From Gracilaria domingensis (Eukaryota; Rhodophyta; Florideophyceae; Gracilariales; Gracilariaceae): a stretch of DNA of 64,000 nt. The first letter of the stretch is position 1, and each line of letters starts with the position of its first letter. The stretch spans positions 124,001 to 188,000 of the forward strand of contig VCMS01000012.1 of the NCBI GenBank assembly GCA_022539475.1, in the 5' to 3' direction. Both the position numbers and the translations under genes were made by a program. Of the stretch, positions 12,095 to 22,249 are shown piece by piece. The notes beneath the pieces were generated by a model that had not been told where the DNA came from, did not search any database, and saw nothing but the letters and a program-made list of their open reading frames with translations.

Positions 12095-13135
12095 ATGGAC
12101 GAGACCAAGCTTGATTCTACGCCGCTTATGCGACTTGGCATGGCTTTTGCTGGCTCACGAGTTTTTCTAACCGCAGTAGAGCTCGATCTCTTCACAGCAC
12201 TTGACTCTCCTCTCACGGCGGAGCAAATATGTCAAAAGCTTGGTTTACACCCTCGCGCAGTTCCGGACTTTACAGATGCCCTTGTTGCTCTCAAGGTAAT
12301 CGAAAGAGATGGCGATGGTCCTCAGGCTTTGTACAAGAACTCACCGTCGTCTGCTGCCTTTCTTTCAAAGTCAAGCTCGACATACAAAGGCGGCATACTG
12401 GTCATGTGTGCGAAACGGCTCTATAAGTACTGGGGTCACCTCACGGAGGCTCTGCATACTGGACAAGCACAGAATCAAGCACACGCTAGAAACAAAGGCG
12501 ACGGCCAAGTTGACTGGAGAGAAATGCATGAGAGCTCCGATATGGATACCCAGGGGTTCGCTGACGCAATGACCTCGATGAACACCGATGCTCACGTTGC
12601 CCTCGCAGAAAGATTTAATTTCAGTGAGTACAGATCATTGTATGATTGCGGCGGCGCATCGGGTCAACTTTGTTGTGAGATTGTCAAGAAAAACCCGCAC
12701 ATAAAAGCAGTTTCCATGGATGTTCCGGCTGTGCTGGAGTTCGCCAAGAAGAACATCGAAAAACAAAATCTGAAAGATAATGTAGAAGCTGTTGCGGGTG
12801 ATTTTTGGAATGATGCTTATCCAGAATCTGACATTATAACTATGGGTATGATCCTACATAATAATGATCTGGAGAAGAAGAAAATTCTCATAAAGAAGGC
12901 ATATGACGCTCTTCCCGAAAGAGGGGTGTTCATTGCTATCGACATGATTATTGACAATGAAAGAAGAGAAAACCTTCCAGGCTTGCTCATGTCGCTCAAC
13001 ATGCTAATTGAACTGGGTTCTGCTTTCGACTACACTTCTGCAGACTTCAATTCGTGGGTGACTGAAATTGGTTTCCGTCGAGCCGAAGCATTAACTCTTG
13101 TTCCGCCCATAAGCGCATGCATTGCCTACAAATAG
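12095..13135 (+). CDS. COMT/ASMT-type SAM-dependent O-methyltransferase
   Basis: A 346-residue class I methyltransferase of the plant caffeate OMT / acetylserotonin OMT superfamily. An N-terminal winged-helix dimerisation domain (about 1-95, containing LTAEQICQKLGLHPRAVPDFTDALVAL) is followed by a Rossmann domain. The SAM motif I reads YDCGGASGQLC, a variant of the usual DxGGGxG. A GDFW motif and ILHNNDLEKKKILIKKAYDALP follow, the last keeping the conserved His of the LHDW motif but not the Trp. The tail ends SACIAYK. The ATG at 12095 is chosen because it gives family length; the frame also extends upstream to an ATG at 11987. The substrate cannot be told from sequence. Its stop is 195 bases from the stop of the convergent PrpD-family gene, and another methyltransferase lies just beyond that gene. 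Confidence 0.88.
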   Translation: MDETKLDSTPLMRLGMAFAGSRVFLTAVELDLFTALDSPLTAEQICQKLGLHPRAVPDFTDALVALKVIERDGDGPQALYKNSPSSAAFLSKSSSTYKGGILVMCAKRLYKYWGHLTEALHTGQAQNQAHARNKGDGQVDWREMHESSDMDTQGFADAMTSMNTDAHVALAERFNFSEYRSLYDCGGASGQLCCEIVKKNPHIKAVSMDVPAVLEFAKKNIEKQNLKDNVEAVAGDFWNDAYPESDIITMGMILHNNDLEKKKILIKKAYDALPERGVFIAIDMIIDNERRENLPGLLMSLNMLIELGSAFDYTSADFNSWVTEIGFRRAEALTLVPPISACIAYK

Positions 13136-13330
13136 GAACACTTGTGCACCAGATAAGTTGCACGGCGTTGTTAATACACAGATAGTTCAATAAGTTCACC
13201 AGAATCTTGCGGCGGTGATTTCCAAACATTTTTGCCGTGTTTACCCGTGTAATCGCCGAGTTCAGTTTTATCTTTGTGGAGATCATGAGATGTGATGTTA
13301 CTACAGGTAGGAGGGCTACCCTTTACCATC

Positions 13331-14671
13331 TTAATCGGTCTGTAGCAGATCTTCGAAGATATCTATCGAACTTACTTTCTCCATCTCCCATAGCAAAGAA
13401 AGCAACTGGTGCACCTTGTGGGAGGGCAACGTCTGCTGGGCATTCACCGTAAACTTCGTACTTAGGTCATCATTAGTAGGATCGGACCAAGCGTTAACGA
13501 CATCTTCAGACTGATACTTCTTTCTATCTCTCGTCTCCACAATTACACGACATGCACATCGTCCGTTAAAGTAATCTTCTGACATCTTCTTATCTTCCGT
13601 GCACTTCACTAGTCGTGAGATGCGAAGGACATCCTGATTCCTAAGCTCTTCTCCACATAGTTCTTTCGCTGTTATTGATCCATGAACAAGCATTGCAGCC
13701 ACAGGGAATGGCAAACTGTACTGGGCTTCCTCTGTATTTTGCGGTTCTGGATGATCCAGATGAAGGGCTTGATCAAATGTAAAAATCCTGATCTCTGTGA
13801 TATCAGCGTTTCTGAAGTTGTAGCGCTCTTGAAGAAACTTGGTTGCGTAAATAGGTGCCTGCGCCCAGAAACACACCGGATATTGTTTTATTCTCGGTTT
13901 CTCTATTTCCCATTCTTCACCTAGGTCTTCCCATTGTTTCTTGAGCTCAGGAATTTTTGAGTTACTCGCATCAAAATGTGTCTCAACAGTGGTTGCCGGG
14001 GCTCCGGTAAATCCCATCTCTGCCATCATAGCAGAACAGACTCCAGTCATCGCTCCCCATCCAGAGCCGTCCTTAACCATACTTGGATAATCCACGCAAC
14101 GCATAACCAATGATCTCGGGGCATTATACTCCGCTATTCCCAAAGCATGTCTGGTTTGATCGTTTGTAAGATGAAAACGACGAGCATAAACTGCTGCAAC
14201 CCCCAAAGCGTTCCATGATCCTGAAGAGTGGTAGACGCTTGAAGTGTTGTGCAGAACAGCTCCAGCTCTTATGCATATCTCGTATGCCATGACGGTTGTA
14301 GTAAGTAGTTCTTTCCCGTCTATTATGGTTCCATCCCTTGTGCGCAGCATTGAGAAAACGGCCGGGATTATGGCAACACCAGGATGACCGTCACACCTGG
14401 CAAACCCATCATGTGCATCCACAGAATCACACGCAGAAGCATGTCCCAACATAGCTCCGGGTAAAGACACTCGACGTCCGTCAAGCCATAGTGCTGTTGC
14501 ATCCCCCGGGAATGTTAAAGCTGCAAAGTCGTACGCCAGTTGGGCTAATTTTGTTTGTCGCCCTGTGATACATACCCCTAAGTTGTCAACCAGAAGCCGC
14601 TTTGCCGCTTTGATTGTTCGAGGGGGTATATCATTGTATGACAGATCGTGTATGAAAGAAATATAATCCAT
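13331..14671 (-). CDS. MmgE/PrpD family protein (2-methylcitrate dehydratase / cis-aconitate decarboxylase-like)
   Basis: 446 residues covering the whole MmgE/PrpD fold. The N-terminal helices have IPPRTIKAAKRLLVDNLGV, then GAMLGHASACDSVDAHDG and the conserved DGHPGVAIIPA block near residues 93-103. GSWNALGVAAVYARRFHLTNDQTRHALGIAEYNAPRS follows, and KDGSGWGAM matches the conserved K-x-G segment. Family members are 2-methylcitrate dehydratase (propionate catabolism), cis-aconitate decarboxylase (itaconate synthesis) and epimerases; which reaction applies here is not determinable. The start is the ATG at 14669-14671. The gene is intronless. It converges on the COMT-type gene and diverges from the NNMT-type gene, so the three may form a small pathway cluster. 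Confidence 0.88.
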   Translation of the reverse strand: MDYISFIHDLSYNDIPPRTIKAAKRLLVDNLGVCITGRQTKLAQLAYDFAALTFPGDATALWLDGRRVSLPGAMLGHASACDSVDAHDGFARCDGHPGVAIIPAVFSMLRTRDGTIIDGKELLTTTVMAYEICIRAGAVLHNTSSVYHSSGSWNALGVAAVYARRFHLTNDQTRHALGIAEYNAPRSLVMRCVDYPSMVKDGSGWGAMTGVCSAMMAEMGFTGAPATTVETHFDASNSKIPELKKQWEDLGEEWEIEKPRIKQYPVCFWAQAPIYATKFLQERYNFRNADITEIRIFTFDQALHLDHPEPQNTEEAQYSLPFPVAAMLVHGSITAKELCGEELRNQDVLRISRLVKCTEDKKMSEDYFNGRCACRVIVETRDRKKYQSEDVVNAWSDPTNDDLSTKFTVNAQQTLPSHKVHQLLSLLWEMEKVSSIDIFEDLLQTD

Positions 14672-15368
14672 TACCCCAGGTAGAGAACGCCGCCCCTTTG
14701 GAGAAGTAAACGTTCTCGAAAGATAGTCTTAGCGTAGAGCTCTTGCAGATTGATGTCGCGTGAACAAAAGAAGACTTCGCTCTCAGAAAAGCGAGAGAGA
14801 TCTGCGTTAGGGTCTCCAAAAGAGGTCGGCAATTCCAAGTTTGAAGCTGAGACGGAACCAATTAAATGAGCGCGAAGATTCAACCCCGGGGATCATCTCC
14901 ATGATGGAGAACAGGGTCGTGAGATTAGGTCAGATTATCAAATTCAATCCATTACCCCAAAGAGAGAATGCCGTGCTGGGCAGTTCTCAAATGGTTTTTC
15001 AAGGTACGCAGAAAGGAATATTTGGCTCGAAAGTGCGGTTTTGTGGACCACAAGTGTCGCTTTGATCTGTATACACCTGGCGGGAAGGGCCTAGACTAGG
15101 CGAAGACAGGTACGACAATTCCGCCGTTGGTCCAGACTCTACGTCAGGAAGAAGAACCTTTTTTCTGCTATCTTCTTGTGTATTCTTTGGCTTTGTGTTA
15201 AGCCAAACTCTTGAGACCGAACCAAGCCGGTTTACGACGAGACAGTATCAAAGAGACGGGGCGAGAGAACAACGGTTGAAGAAAGAGGTGAGTAACGCCG
15301 AAAAACGTTGCAACAACTACCCGTTTCTGGATCGCCTCGTGGATACAAGGATATCCCGCCACAACGTT
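14672..15368. promoter_or_regulatory. Divergent intergenic region between the PrpD-family and NNMT-like genes
   Basis: About 700 bases that should hold both promoters. A segment overlapping the PrpD start (AATCCATTACCCCAGG, 14665-14680) recurs as AATCCATTACCCCAAA at about 14945-14960 in the same orientation. Similarity continues for about 10 bases (GAGAACGCCG versus GAGAATGCCG). The copy may be a duplicated regulatory block or a remnant of a local duplication. The NNMT-like frame is open upstream to 15195, but only GTG and no ATG is available before 15369. Confidence 0.4.
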
Positions 15369-16166
15369 ATGCAGCCTAACTTCTCTTCTTATGAGGAATC
15401 CTTTGACAGTTCGGCCTATCTGCAGAAAAGTTATTCGAGCCCTAAAAGATCATCAGAGACTTTTGAAGCGGAGGCGCGCCAGTTTGTAATGAAACATATC
15501 GCTGATTTCTACAAGACGCATGGAACTACTTTTAACGGCGAAGCTAAACTTCTTGAATTTGGAGGGGGCCCTGTGATTGCTTACATTATCAGCGCAGTGA
15601 AGCATGTGTCGGACATTGTGTTCTCCGATTATTGCAGTAGTGGGCGTGAGGCAGTAAGATCATGGAAAGAAAAAGAAGCCGGTGCGCACGATTGGACCCC
15701 GTTCTTTGAATATGTCATTCGCGAACTTGAAGAGGATCCTACCCCAGACGCTGTTGTAACGCGTATGGAAGAAATGCGAGCTAAGATAAGTTCAATTGTT
15801 CACTGTGACGCGACGTTGACGAATCCGATTGGAGACGAATTCAAAGCAAAGTTTGATATAATCTCTGTAAGTTTCTGTTTTGAATCCGCATGCAGGAATC
15901 ACGAGGATCTCGTGTTTGCGCTGAGGCAGTTGAAGAAGTTGTTAAGTCCTGGTGGATGGATTCGTGTTAACGGTGTATACGGTGGTTCGTATTACTTGAC
16001 GAACGGAAAGAAGTTCTTTAACCTTACCCAGACAGAAGAAAGCCTTCGAACTGCATTTCAGGCCAGCGGGTTTGTTTGTAAAACGTGGAGTTTGTTCCTC
16101 AACCGTAAAGCAGTTTCGAATGCGGATTATCGAGGAATGTATCATGCAACGGCTCAGACAATCTAG
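15369..16166 (+). CDS. NNMT/PNMT/TEMT-family SAM-dependent N/S-methyltransferase
   Basis: 265 residues, the usual length of the family that includes nicotinamide N-methyltransferase, phenylethanolamine N-methyltransferase and thioether S-methyltransferase. Signature elements appear in order: FDSSAYLQKSY near the N-terminus, then SAM motif I as LLEFGGGPVIAYIISA with the family GGP. VFSDYCSSGREAVRSW supplies the acidic residue for the SAM ribose, HDWTPFFEYVIRELE follows, then the HCDAT and LSPGGWIRVNG segments. The ATG at 15369 begins MQPNFSSYEESFD and fits family starts. The acceptor is unknown. It is divergent from the PrpD-family gene, and its codon use looks like that of its neighbours. Confidence 0.87.
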   Translation: MQPNFSSYEESFDSSAYLQKSYSSPKRSSETFEAEARQFVMKHIADFYKTHGTTFNGEAKLLEFGGGPVIAYIISAVKHVSDIVFSDYCSSGREAVRSWKEKEAGAHDWTPFFEYVIRELEEDPTPDAVVTRMEEMRAKISSIVHCDATLTNPIGDEFKAKFDIISVSFCFESACRNHEDLVFALRQLKKLLSPGGWIRVNGVYGGSYYLTNGKKFFNLTQTEESLRTAFQASGFVCKTWSLFLNRKAVSNADYRGMYHATAQTI

Positions 16167-16738
16167 GTCTGCATACGGAGACCAGGTACTAACGTCACAT
16201 CTGCAGTTTCAAAATCAACATACCAGGTGTGGGAAAACAAAGGCAGCACGTTCGAACGAAGAGTAGGCAACATGTCCGATGTCCGGAACGCATCCATACC
16301 ACATCATCATGATGTGGGTGGGGCTAGCCCTGAGGGGTCACTGTATGTACACTCGTGTGGTGGAGTTAGAAGGGCTGCCTACCCTTGGTAGGTGGCTACC
16401 AGTCACTGGCTAATAGCCACTAGCTAGAGACATCATTTAGTATTCGTCAGTTCAAGACAGGAAGTTTGGGGAAGAAGTGCGCGCTGAACATTTGTCACTG
16501 GCAATAGTTCTCATGTCTAGGATGAACTCTTCTCTGATACCGGAATCGCGTTCTGCAGGGCTTTCGGTTAAAGAAGGAAACAAACCTGCCTGGTTGATAG
16601 AACGGACGCTCTATTTGCTGGATTGATATTGCATTCCTTCTTTGACTCAAAGAGTCGGGCTCCTTTGGAAACCTGAGCGCGATGCCTTTCGCTTTCTCGA
16701 GGTAAGGCTAGATACACTACGAAAAAGTGGATCACATT
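16167..16738. other. Gene-poor region after the NNMT-like gene
   Basis: 570 bases with no supported gene. It includes the 3' flank of the methyltransferase and a stretch (about 16340-16430) rich in short inverted and direct repeats of GGCTACC and TAGCCACTAGC, possibly the edge of a repeat. Confidence 0.4.
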
Positions 16739-17690
16739 AGCCGGCATTGGACTCTTTCGGAGATTGACCAGCTTGTCGGTCGCCTCCGATGACTTGGGTG
16801 GTGCGTCATGTAAAATACCCCGCCTGTCTGAAAGGTAATCCTAGATCACGAGACGGGGAAAGATCTACCAGCGTTTCTCTGAATTCTTCCTCTTGAAGGA
16901 AAAGCTCCAATGGCACCACTATGGTGCCCCAGGGTAGATAACCTCATATGTTTTTTTCTCCAGGGTTTTCCCAGATCATCCGTGCAGGGTTGGAACTTCA
17001 AATTTGGAAGACGGTGAAAGGCTACGTCACTGGTTCTGGAACATTTTTTTGCCGGTTGTGTGATTTGGTGTGAAAGACTGCGCATTGTTTCTTGAGCGGC
17101 CAATGTGGCGCATGCGGAGTGCCTTGTCGCTGTGCTCCTTTGCCGACGGTCTCCGGAAGAGGAATGAAGAGGTTATTTCTGCGGCGCGAAAGGCAGAGGT
17201 TTTACTAGCCCTTCTTTCACGGGACACGTTCCAAACCTACATCCAGTTGCTTTGTACATCAACGGAAAGACTGAAAGATGTGGTTGTAGTGTCAAGAAGG
17301 ATTCAGATCATGTGATGCTGAGATGCCCTCTGACGAACACCTCTCGCCTAGAAACGCTTAATTGCACGACAAAATCTAAGTCTCTAAGATCTGATTACGC
17401 AACACCGACGTAGATTGTTGGCCTTTCTGATGAGAGAGAACTTCTTTTAACGAAAGTTCTACTTCGATTTAGAAATTAGAGGTTGTCCGAAATTAAGCAG
17501 GGGAAGAGGTGGATAACCGTTGATACAAGAACCTACGCGGTCGAAAACACCGAAGACGTTCAATACTTTCTCCTGTTTTTTAAGTGTGGTACAAATACCG
17601 ATTAGGTGTAGTGGTTTGTAGCGACGGTGTAGAGGCGTGTAATAGGTGCCTTTGGTAACAGGTCGTAGTAGCAAGTCCATACACAGAGTT
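16739..17690. repeat. Dispersed repeat family R1, diverged copy 2, containing a LINE fragment
   Basis: 16739-17170 aligns with 49950-50360 at roughly 70 percent identity by eye. It shares TTCCAGGGTTTTCCC-like, TTTCTTGAG.GGCCAA.GTGG and CTTTGCCGACGGTCTC-like blocks. 17525-17690 aligns with the second half of the other copies (CGGTCGAAAACACCGAAGAC, then GGTGTAGAGG). On the minus strand the region near 16905 reads PLELFLQEEEFRET while the R1 copy near 50150 reads PLEHFLQREKFRET. Conservation at the protein level suggests R1 descends from a coding mobile element. A plus-strand LINE RNase H tail (17235-17455) sits between the two halves. Confidence 0.7.
17235..17455 (+). mobile_element. LINE 3' fragment E (RNase H C-terminal zinc-knuckle)
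   Basis: Plus-strand translation gives GKTERCGCSVKKDSDHVMLR followed by CPLTN. It is a clear relative of the minus-strand fragment at 36667-37236 (ERCTCGTNVKRDADHVVLRC). The frame ends near 17350 and the remainder, to about 17455, is recognisable only at the DNA level. It is a dead fragment. Confidence 0.8.
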
Positions 17691-18660
17691 CTACTTTCGT
17701 GGTCTCGTAATCTGAGAGAAGAGATGGGACTCGGTGCCTGGTGCTCAGTCTTTGCTGTAGAGGTTATGAATTCTGCAACAATCCTAAAACCTTTAACTTT
17801 AACAGGAGAATCACAGTGGCGTACCATTCGCCCCACCCTAATGATCCACAAGCAGATCTCTCAGAAGTTATCATTCCCCAGTTCCCGTTGGTTTCTTTGT
17901 GTGTATCTCACGTTTCGTGCCTTTCATTCTTTCGAACAGGTCATCATCTTATTACTTGTAAGCTGCAAATGATGAAAAGAATGCCCAAATGAAAGGTTTT
18001 GAAACATTTGAATGATCTAGACATGCCTCATGTTGGCGTTATCGTGCTGCGAAACAAACTGTACGAGCCCCGAATCGCCAAGGTCGATTTTGCGCTGCGG
18101 TTTTGTTTCTTCTCTTGTCTTGACGCCGATTTCATTGTTCTTGCTGATCGATTCTGGAACCCTAATGGGTGCGTATAGGTAACACGAGCAAACGGAGTGA
18201 TTCATTTCAACGAGGAGACTGGGGAGAAGATGCCAGTATTCTTGGTGCTATTGAGATATATACATCACAAGTCCGACTGGAACACCAGACTTCGCGTTGG
18301 ACCTGTGGAAGTATCACCAAGGAAAATGTAGACCGTCTAGTACTTCGCTTTTCGTTGGCAAATGTGATACGTAGAGAAAACTTACTTTCTCAATCAAACT
18401 CTGGGGCATATCAATGTTGTAGATGATACGGCCACAGCTGTTATTCGTTTGTTAGGGAGAAAGGGTTGAGTCTGATACCCTACTCTGCTTTTCTAACATC
18501 TAGTAATGTAGATGTTTGAGCAATAAAAGAATGATTGGTTCTGAGTTTCTTCTTTCGTTCTTGGCTTCCGTTGGAGATCAGTCTGCGTTCTCTTCTTTCT
18601 TCTTCTTCTTTAGTATGGTCTGCAACTCCTCATTGCGAAGAAGCAGGAAAACTACGCTAA
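17691..18660. other. Gene-poor region
   Basis: About 970 bases with no domain in any frame. A 108-codon plus-strand frame at 17646-17972 has no recognisable similarity and overlaps the repeat. The end of the interval (18550-18620) is a TTC/TTCTT-rich tract of the kind seen at the 3' end of the LINE copies. Confidence 0.4.
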
Positions 18661-18870
18661 GCTAAACGTAATTCTCCCTCCTTTAGAAGGCCAAAAATTT
18701 CGACGGGTATTGCTTAATCCAGTCTAACCGAGGTTTTTCTTCTCGCTCTCTTGACGTTGGGAGCTCGTTTCGCCGGGATACGCTTGTGAGCGGACACCGG
18801 AAAAGAACGTGGTCTACATTCTTTTTGACATGCGTACCACACTCACACTTCAGTAGGTCTGCGTTCTCAG
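18661..18870 (-). mobile_element. LINE 3' fragment D
   Basis: Minus-strand translation gives LKCECGTHVKKNVDHVLFRC then PLTSVSRR, the same zinc-knuckle and tail as the other LINE pieces. On the plus strand it is preceded by a TTC-rich tract near 18560-18615, the position expected for the LINE 3' terminus. It is a truncated remnant. Confidence 0.75.
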
Positions 18871-20972
18871 TTCGCTCCGATTCTTCAGAGAAGGATTGGA
18901 ATCAAGCACACAACTTGAAGGCGAGATGCACGTGCCCGTGCTGAGTTTCATCTGCGCAGTTCTAGAATGTTCGTCTCTTACCCAACATTATCGTTTTCCT
19001 TCGGGAACTCATGTCATCACGTTCTTGCACGGATAAAAGCGTTCGCGGAGCATTTCTTTAGGAGCGTTAGCCCTCTAGCCCAAAGGTTAACCTTTGCGAG
19101 CAAGTTTGCCATCTACGAAAAAGATCATTGCCTGAACTCCGTCGTGAGTCTCAGAATCGTAAGTCTCACAACTTGGAACAACCAAAAGCTGTAATCTTTT
19201 GTCGAACCGTGCCGGGATAATTCTCATGTGGCTATACTGTGCCCAAGAAAGCGTCATATAATATGACTCATATTCAAGCGTCCATTGCGATATTGACAAA
19301 AGTTTAGCCTTTTCCCCATACCTCAGAACCATACTGTCCCACAAACCGGGTCAATGGCCGAGTTATCGGCGCAGTGCTTCTTCAGTACTCCTCCATCAAA
19401 TGCCCTAACCCTTTTGAACAGTCAAATGAGTAATTCCCAATTGGTTGACAAGCTAGGTCAGCGTGAGGAAGATTCCATGGATTTATCGGGACTTTTGTAT
19501 ACCCTACGAATATGAATAGCAATACGTACATCAGAAGTATTGATGCTCATGTCCAATGGACATTTCCCATGACTGGAGAAACTCAGTTCTGCCCGCGAAG
19601 AGGTTTGCCAGCAGAAAACTCCAATGCTCGCGTCGGGGTCCTTTCAATACATTATGTTCCTTATGGGTTCATAACCGGCTTATTGGTGTCAGGGGCATAC
19701 CTCCCTGCAATTGAAAGCAAGAACGGTCCACACCTTAACTCCCAGAAACAATGTATGTATGACGAACATGACACACGATGATTCCTCTATTGGACAGCTA
19801 GGATTATCGGGTTTTCATACAGGGGAAACATGGCTGGGTTTCGCCATGACGATTGCGACACGTTAGAGGGGGAAGGCGCTGCTCAAGTCTGGCACTTGCG
19901 CAACTCAGATGAATCTTATGCAAAACCTCTGGTGCGAAATTGGCCAACTTGTTGTAACTGCACAGAAATATCTGTACATCTATCTCTTCTATGCAATCTT
20001 TTTGATGTCGTTGAGTAACTGATTGTTCCGCTTATTGGGAGAATGGGTTATTTCTGGGACACAAGCATTTGCCTGATTCCTCCAGAATGGGTACTTTTCT
20101 TCACCTAAGTCAAGAGCAACTCAGCCCGGGGCCGTCTTTGCTTCACAGGAGGGAATGGCAATTATCAGCGTTGGCCCAAAAAGGGCTTTATGAACAGCAG
20201 TATGAGAGCAAATTCGATTGACGGCCCAAAGGTCTGCACTTCCTTACCGCGGAACGGAGCCACGCAGATACGTAAAGGTGAGGGATGTTACGGACACGCA
20301 CAACTTGCGCACAACAGAGAGGATTTTGAAGAAGGCGATTTGGGTGCCTCAATTGGGCCCCATTCTGGTGCCGCGGCATCGAGTTCCATGTCACTATCGT
20401 CGCGGTACCTGCACTGATATTGTTCAGGGCCCTTGTGCTTATCCAACCATTGCACAATAGCGCAAGGTCACGCGGTGAATAATGGAATATTGCCAGTCAT
20501 CGTTTCACCCTTGCTCGTGCTGAGCAGGAGAGGTGCTACCTTGGACTGCTACTGTGCTTAAATTGATATCGATTCGACAGTCCTACACGCCACTGCCATC
20601 CGTCCGTACCACGAGAAGAGAGGAAATATTCGGTTCCAGTGTGCCCGAATCCGTGCAAGCTTCGTCCGACAGCAGTCCTCGGTTTCTAAAGACAAGGAAG
20701 ATATTTTGTTGGCTGACGGACATGCTTTGTTGAGGGATCGAAAAGATTGCTAACAAGTACATTGTTTTAGTCTGATCGGGGGTGTCATTCGTGTGAATAA
20801 GCACCTGATCGTAACATAAACCCTTGCTGTTCGTTCAACTTTTGGGAGACTGCTGTTGTGTACCCGCTTCTTGACAAAACCATATAATTGCAGGCAGCAC
20901 CTGTGCCAATTGGAGTTGAGCAGCGCGATCCCAAAGTGGTGTGGACAGCGTTAATCGGGGGTTTGCTTGAGA
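18871..20972. other. Gene-poor region before the telobox Myb gene
   Basis: About 2.1 kb of short frames on both strands with no recognisable domain. Some frames of 80-90 codons (near 19512-19781 and 20188-20460) overlap on both strands and look like chance openings. No promoter element is distinctive; the last few hundred bases are the expected promoter of the downstream gene. Confidence 0.45.
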
Positions 20973-21509
20973 ATGACGTCCAGTGCGGCTGTACAAACGG
21001 ACGCAACGATGAAGATTACCGGCAGAACGGTTGCCAAGGCGACGCGTAGAAAGGGTCGGCGTGAGAGTTACACACGTTTCTCAGCATCCGAGGAGGCTCA
21101 CTTGCTGGAAGGAGTACGAAAGTATGGAGCAGGAAAGTGGAAGAAGATTCTAACTTGCTACGAGTTTCATCGCAAACGAACAGCTGTTGATTTGAAGGAC
21201 AAGTATCGAAACATTATCCGCGCTCAGGAGAGGGAGAAGAGACAGAGATTAGAAAGAAGTGTGGCTGCTGAGGAAAGCAACAGAGTAGATCATCCAGCTC
21301 AGTTGTGCAACTCGTGCAATCGAGATGGCTTGGCGCTGGACATGAATGACATGAGGGGCAACATGAACGATGGGCGGGTTGCAGGCATTGGGTGCACTGC
21401 AAGGTGCCCAAGTGACGATGTAAGTTTGAACGGGAGGGAAAAACGGATGGAGGCACCGTCCGCAATGAAGCTTACGAGATTGCTTTGCGAACCTGAGGAA
21501 AGCTACTAG
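20973..21509 (+). CDS. Telobox Myb/SANT DNA-binding protein (TRF/TRB-like)
   Basis: 178 residues with a single Myb/SANT repeat at about 33-83: FSASEEAHLLEGVRKYGAGKWKKIL followed by the telobox VDLKDKYRN at residues 72-80. The telobox is diagnostic of proteins binding double-stranded TTAGGG-type telomeric repeats, such as TRF1/2 and plant TRB/TBP. A direct telomeric role here is inferred. The Myb repeat is near the N-terminus, as in plant TRB proteins, but no histone H1/H5 domain follows. The rest is low-complexity with several Cys residues. The ATG at 20973 is the first in frame. The C-terminus may be extended by splicing that I cannot see. Confidence 0.8.
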   Translation: MTSSAAVQTDATMKITGRTVAKATRRKGRRESYTRFSASEEAHLLEGVRKYGAGKWKKILTCYEFHRKRTAVDLKDKYRNIIRAQEREKRQRLERSVAAEESNRVDHPAQLCNSCNRDGLALDMNDMRGNMNDGRVAGIGCTARCPSDDVSLNGREKRMEAPSAMKLTRLLCEPEESY

Positions 21510-22249
21510 TAAGCTGAACGTTGATCATGTTGCGCTGGACGTGCAGGATGGCACGATGTAGGTTTATAGACAATGTTGTACAACAGAAACTTGTAACAAT
21601 ACACACAAAGTTGATAGACAGCGCGCCTTGCGAGGGCGTTGAGAGTTGACGTCAGATGGGCAACTGTCTCGAGCGCGCGGCGCGACACATGCGCAGAATT
21701 TCTGCGGCTGCAGGCAGACGCGCTGTCGACGGCTGTCGGCGACGGCGATCAAAGCCGCGCCTGAGGCAAAGACTTGCCGGAGTAGAAGGCTACCCTAGGT
21801 ACTCTGTACCAAGATTGCGGATGCGAAGGTTTCTAGAGCATCGCGCTTGTGCGTCGCCTTCAACGCGCGTGGAGCCCAAACGAAAGCGCGCCGCTGCCCC
21901 GAAGCGAAGCGGCTTGGCGCCAAAACTCCAGCGCGTCCACGTCATACACACAGCAAAGTAGTCGCGCCGCCGCTGCTGCCACGCACCGCGCGCAAGCGCC
22001 GAACCAAACAAACGCAGCTGCGCTTCCCCGAACCGGAACGCGGCGTACACAATCGCGCGTTGCATCCATCTACAGAGAGTACATATTCACTTGTACTTCG
22101 TATACGCGCGTCTCCCTTCCCCCACCACGCCGCCGCCGTCGTCGTCGTCGTCGTGCACGCCCGTATCACTCTCTCTCTCACTCCCCCCGTGTCCCACGCT
22201 TCTTCGCATCAATTATCTGCTTGCTTTCCTTTTTTTTTGACTTGTCGAG
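21510..22249. promoter_or_regulatory. CpG-rich upstream region of the DEAD-box-like gene
   Basis: 740 bases, strongly CG-rich between 21660 and 22160, with many CGCG, GCGC and CGTCGTCGTC runs and a T8 tract just before the ATG. Frames of 100-160 codons on both strands overlap each other and are Arg/Ala-rich, as expected from composition. This is interpreted as promoter and 5' UTR. Confidence 0.5.
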
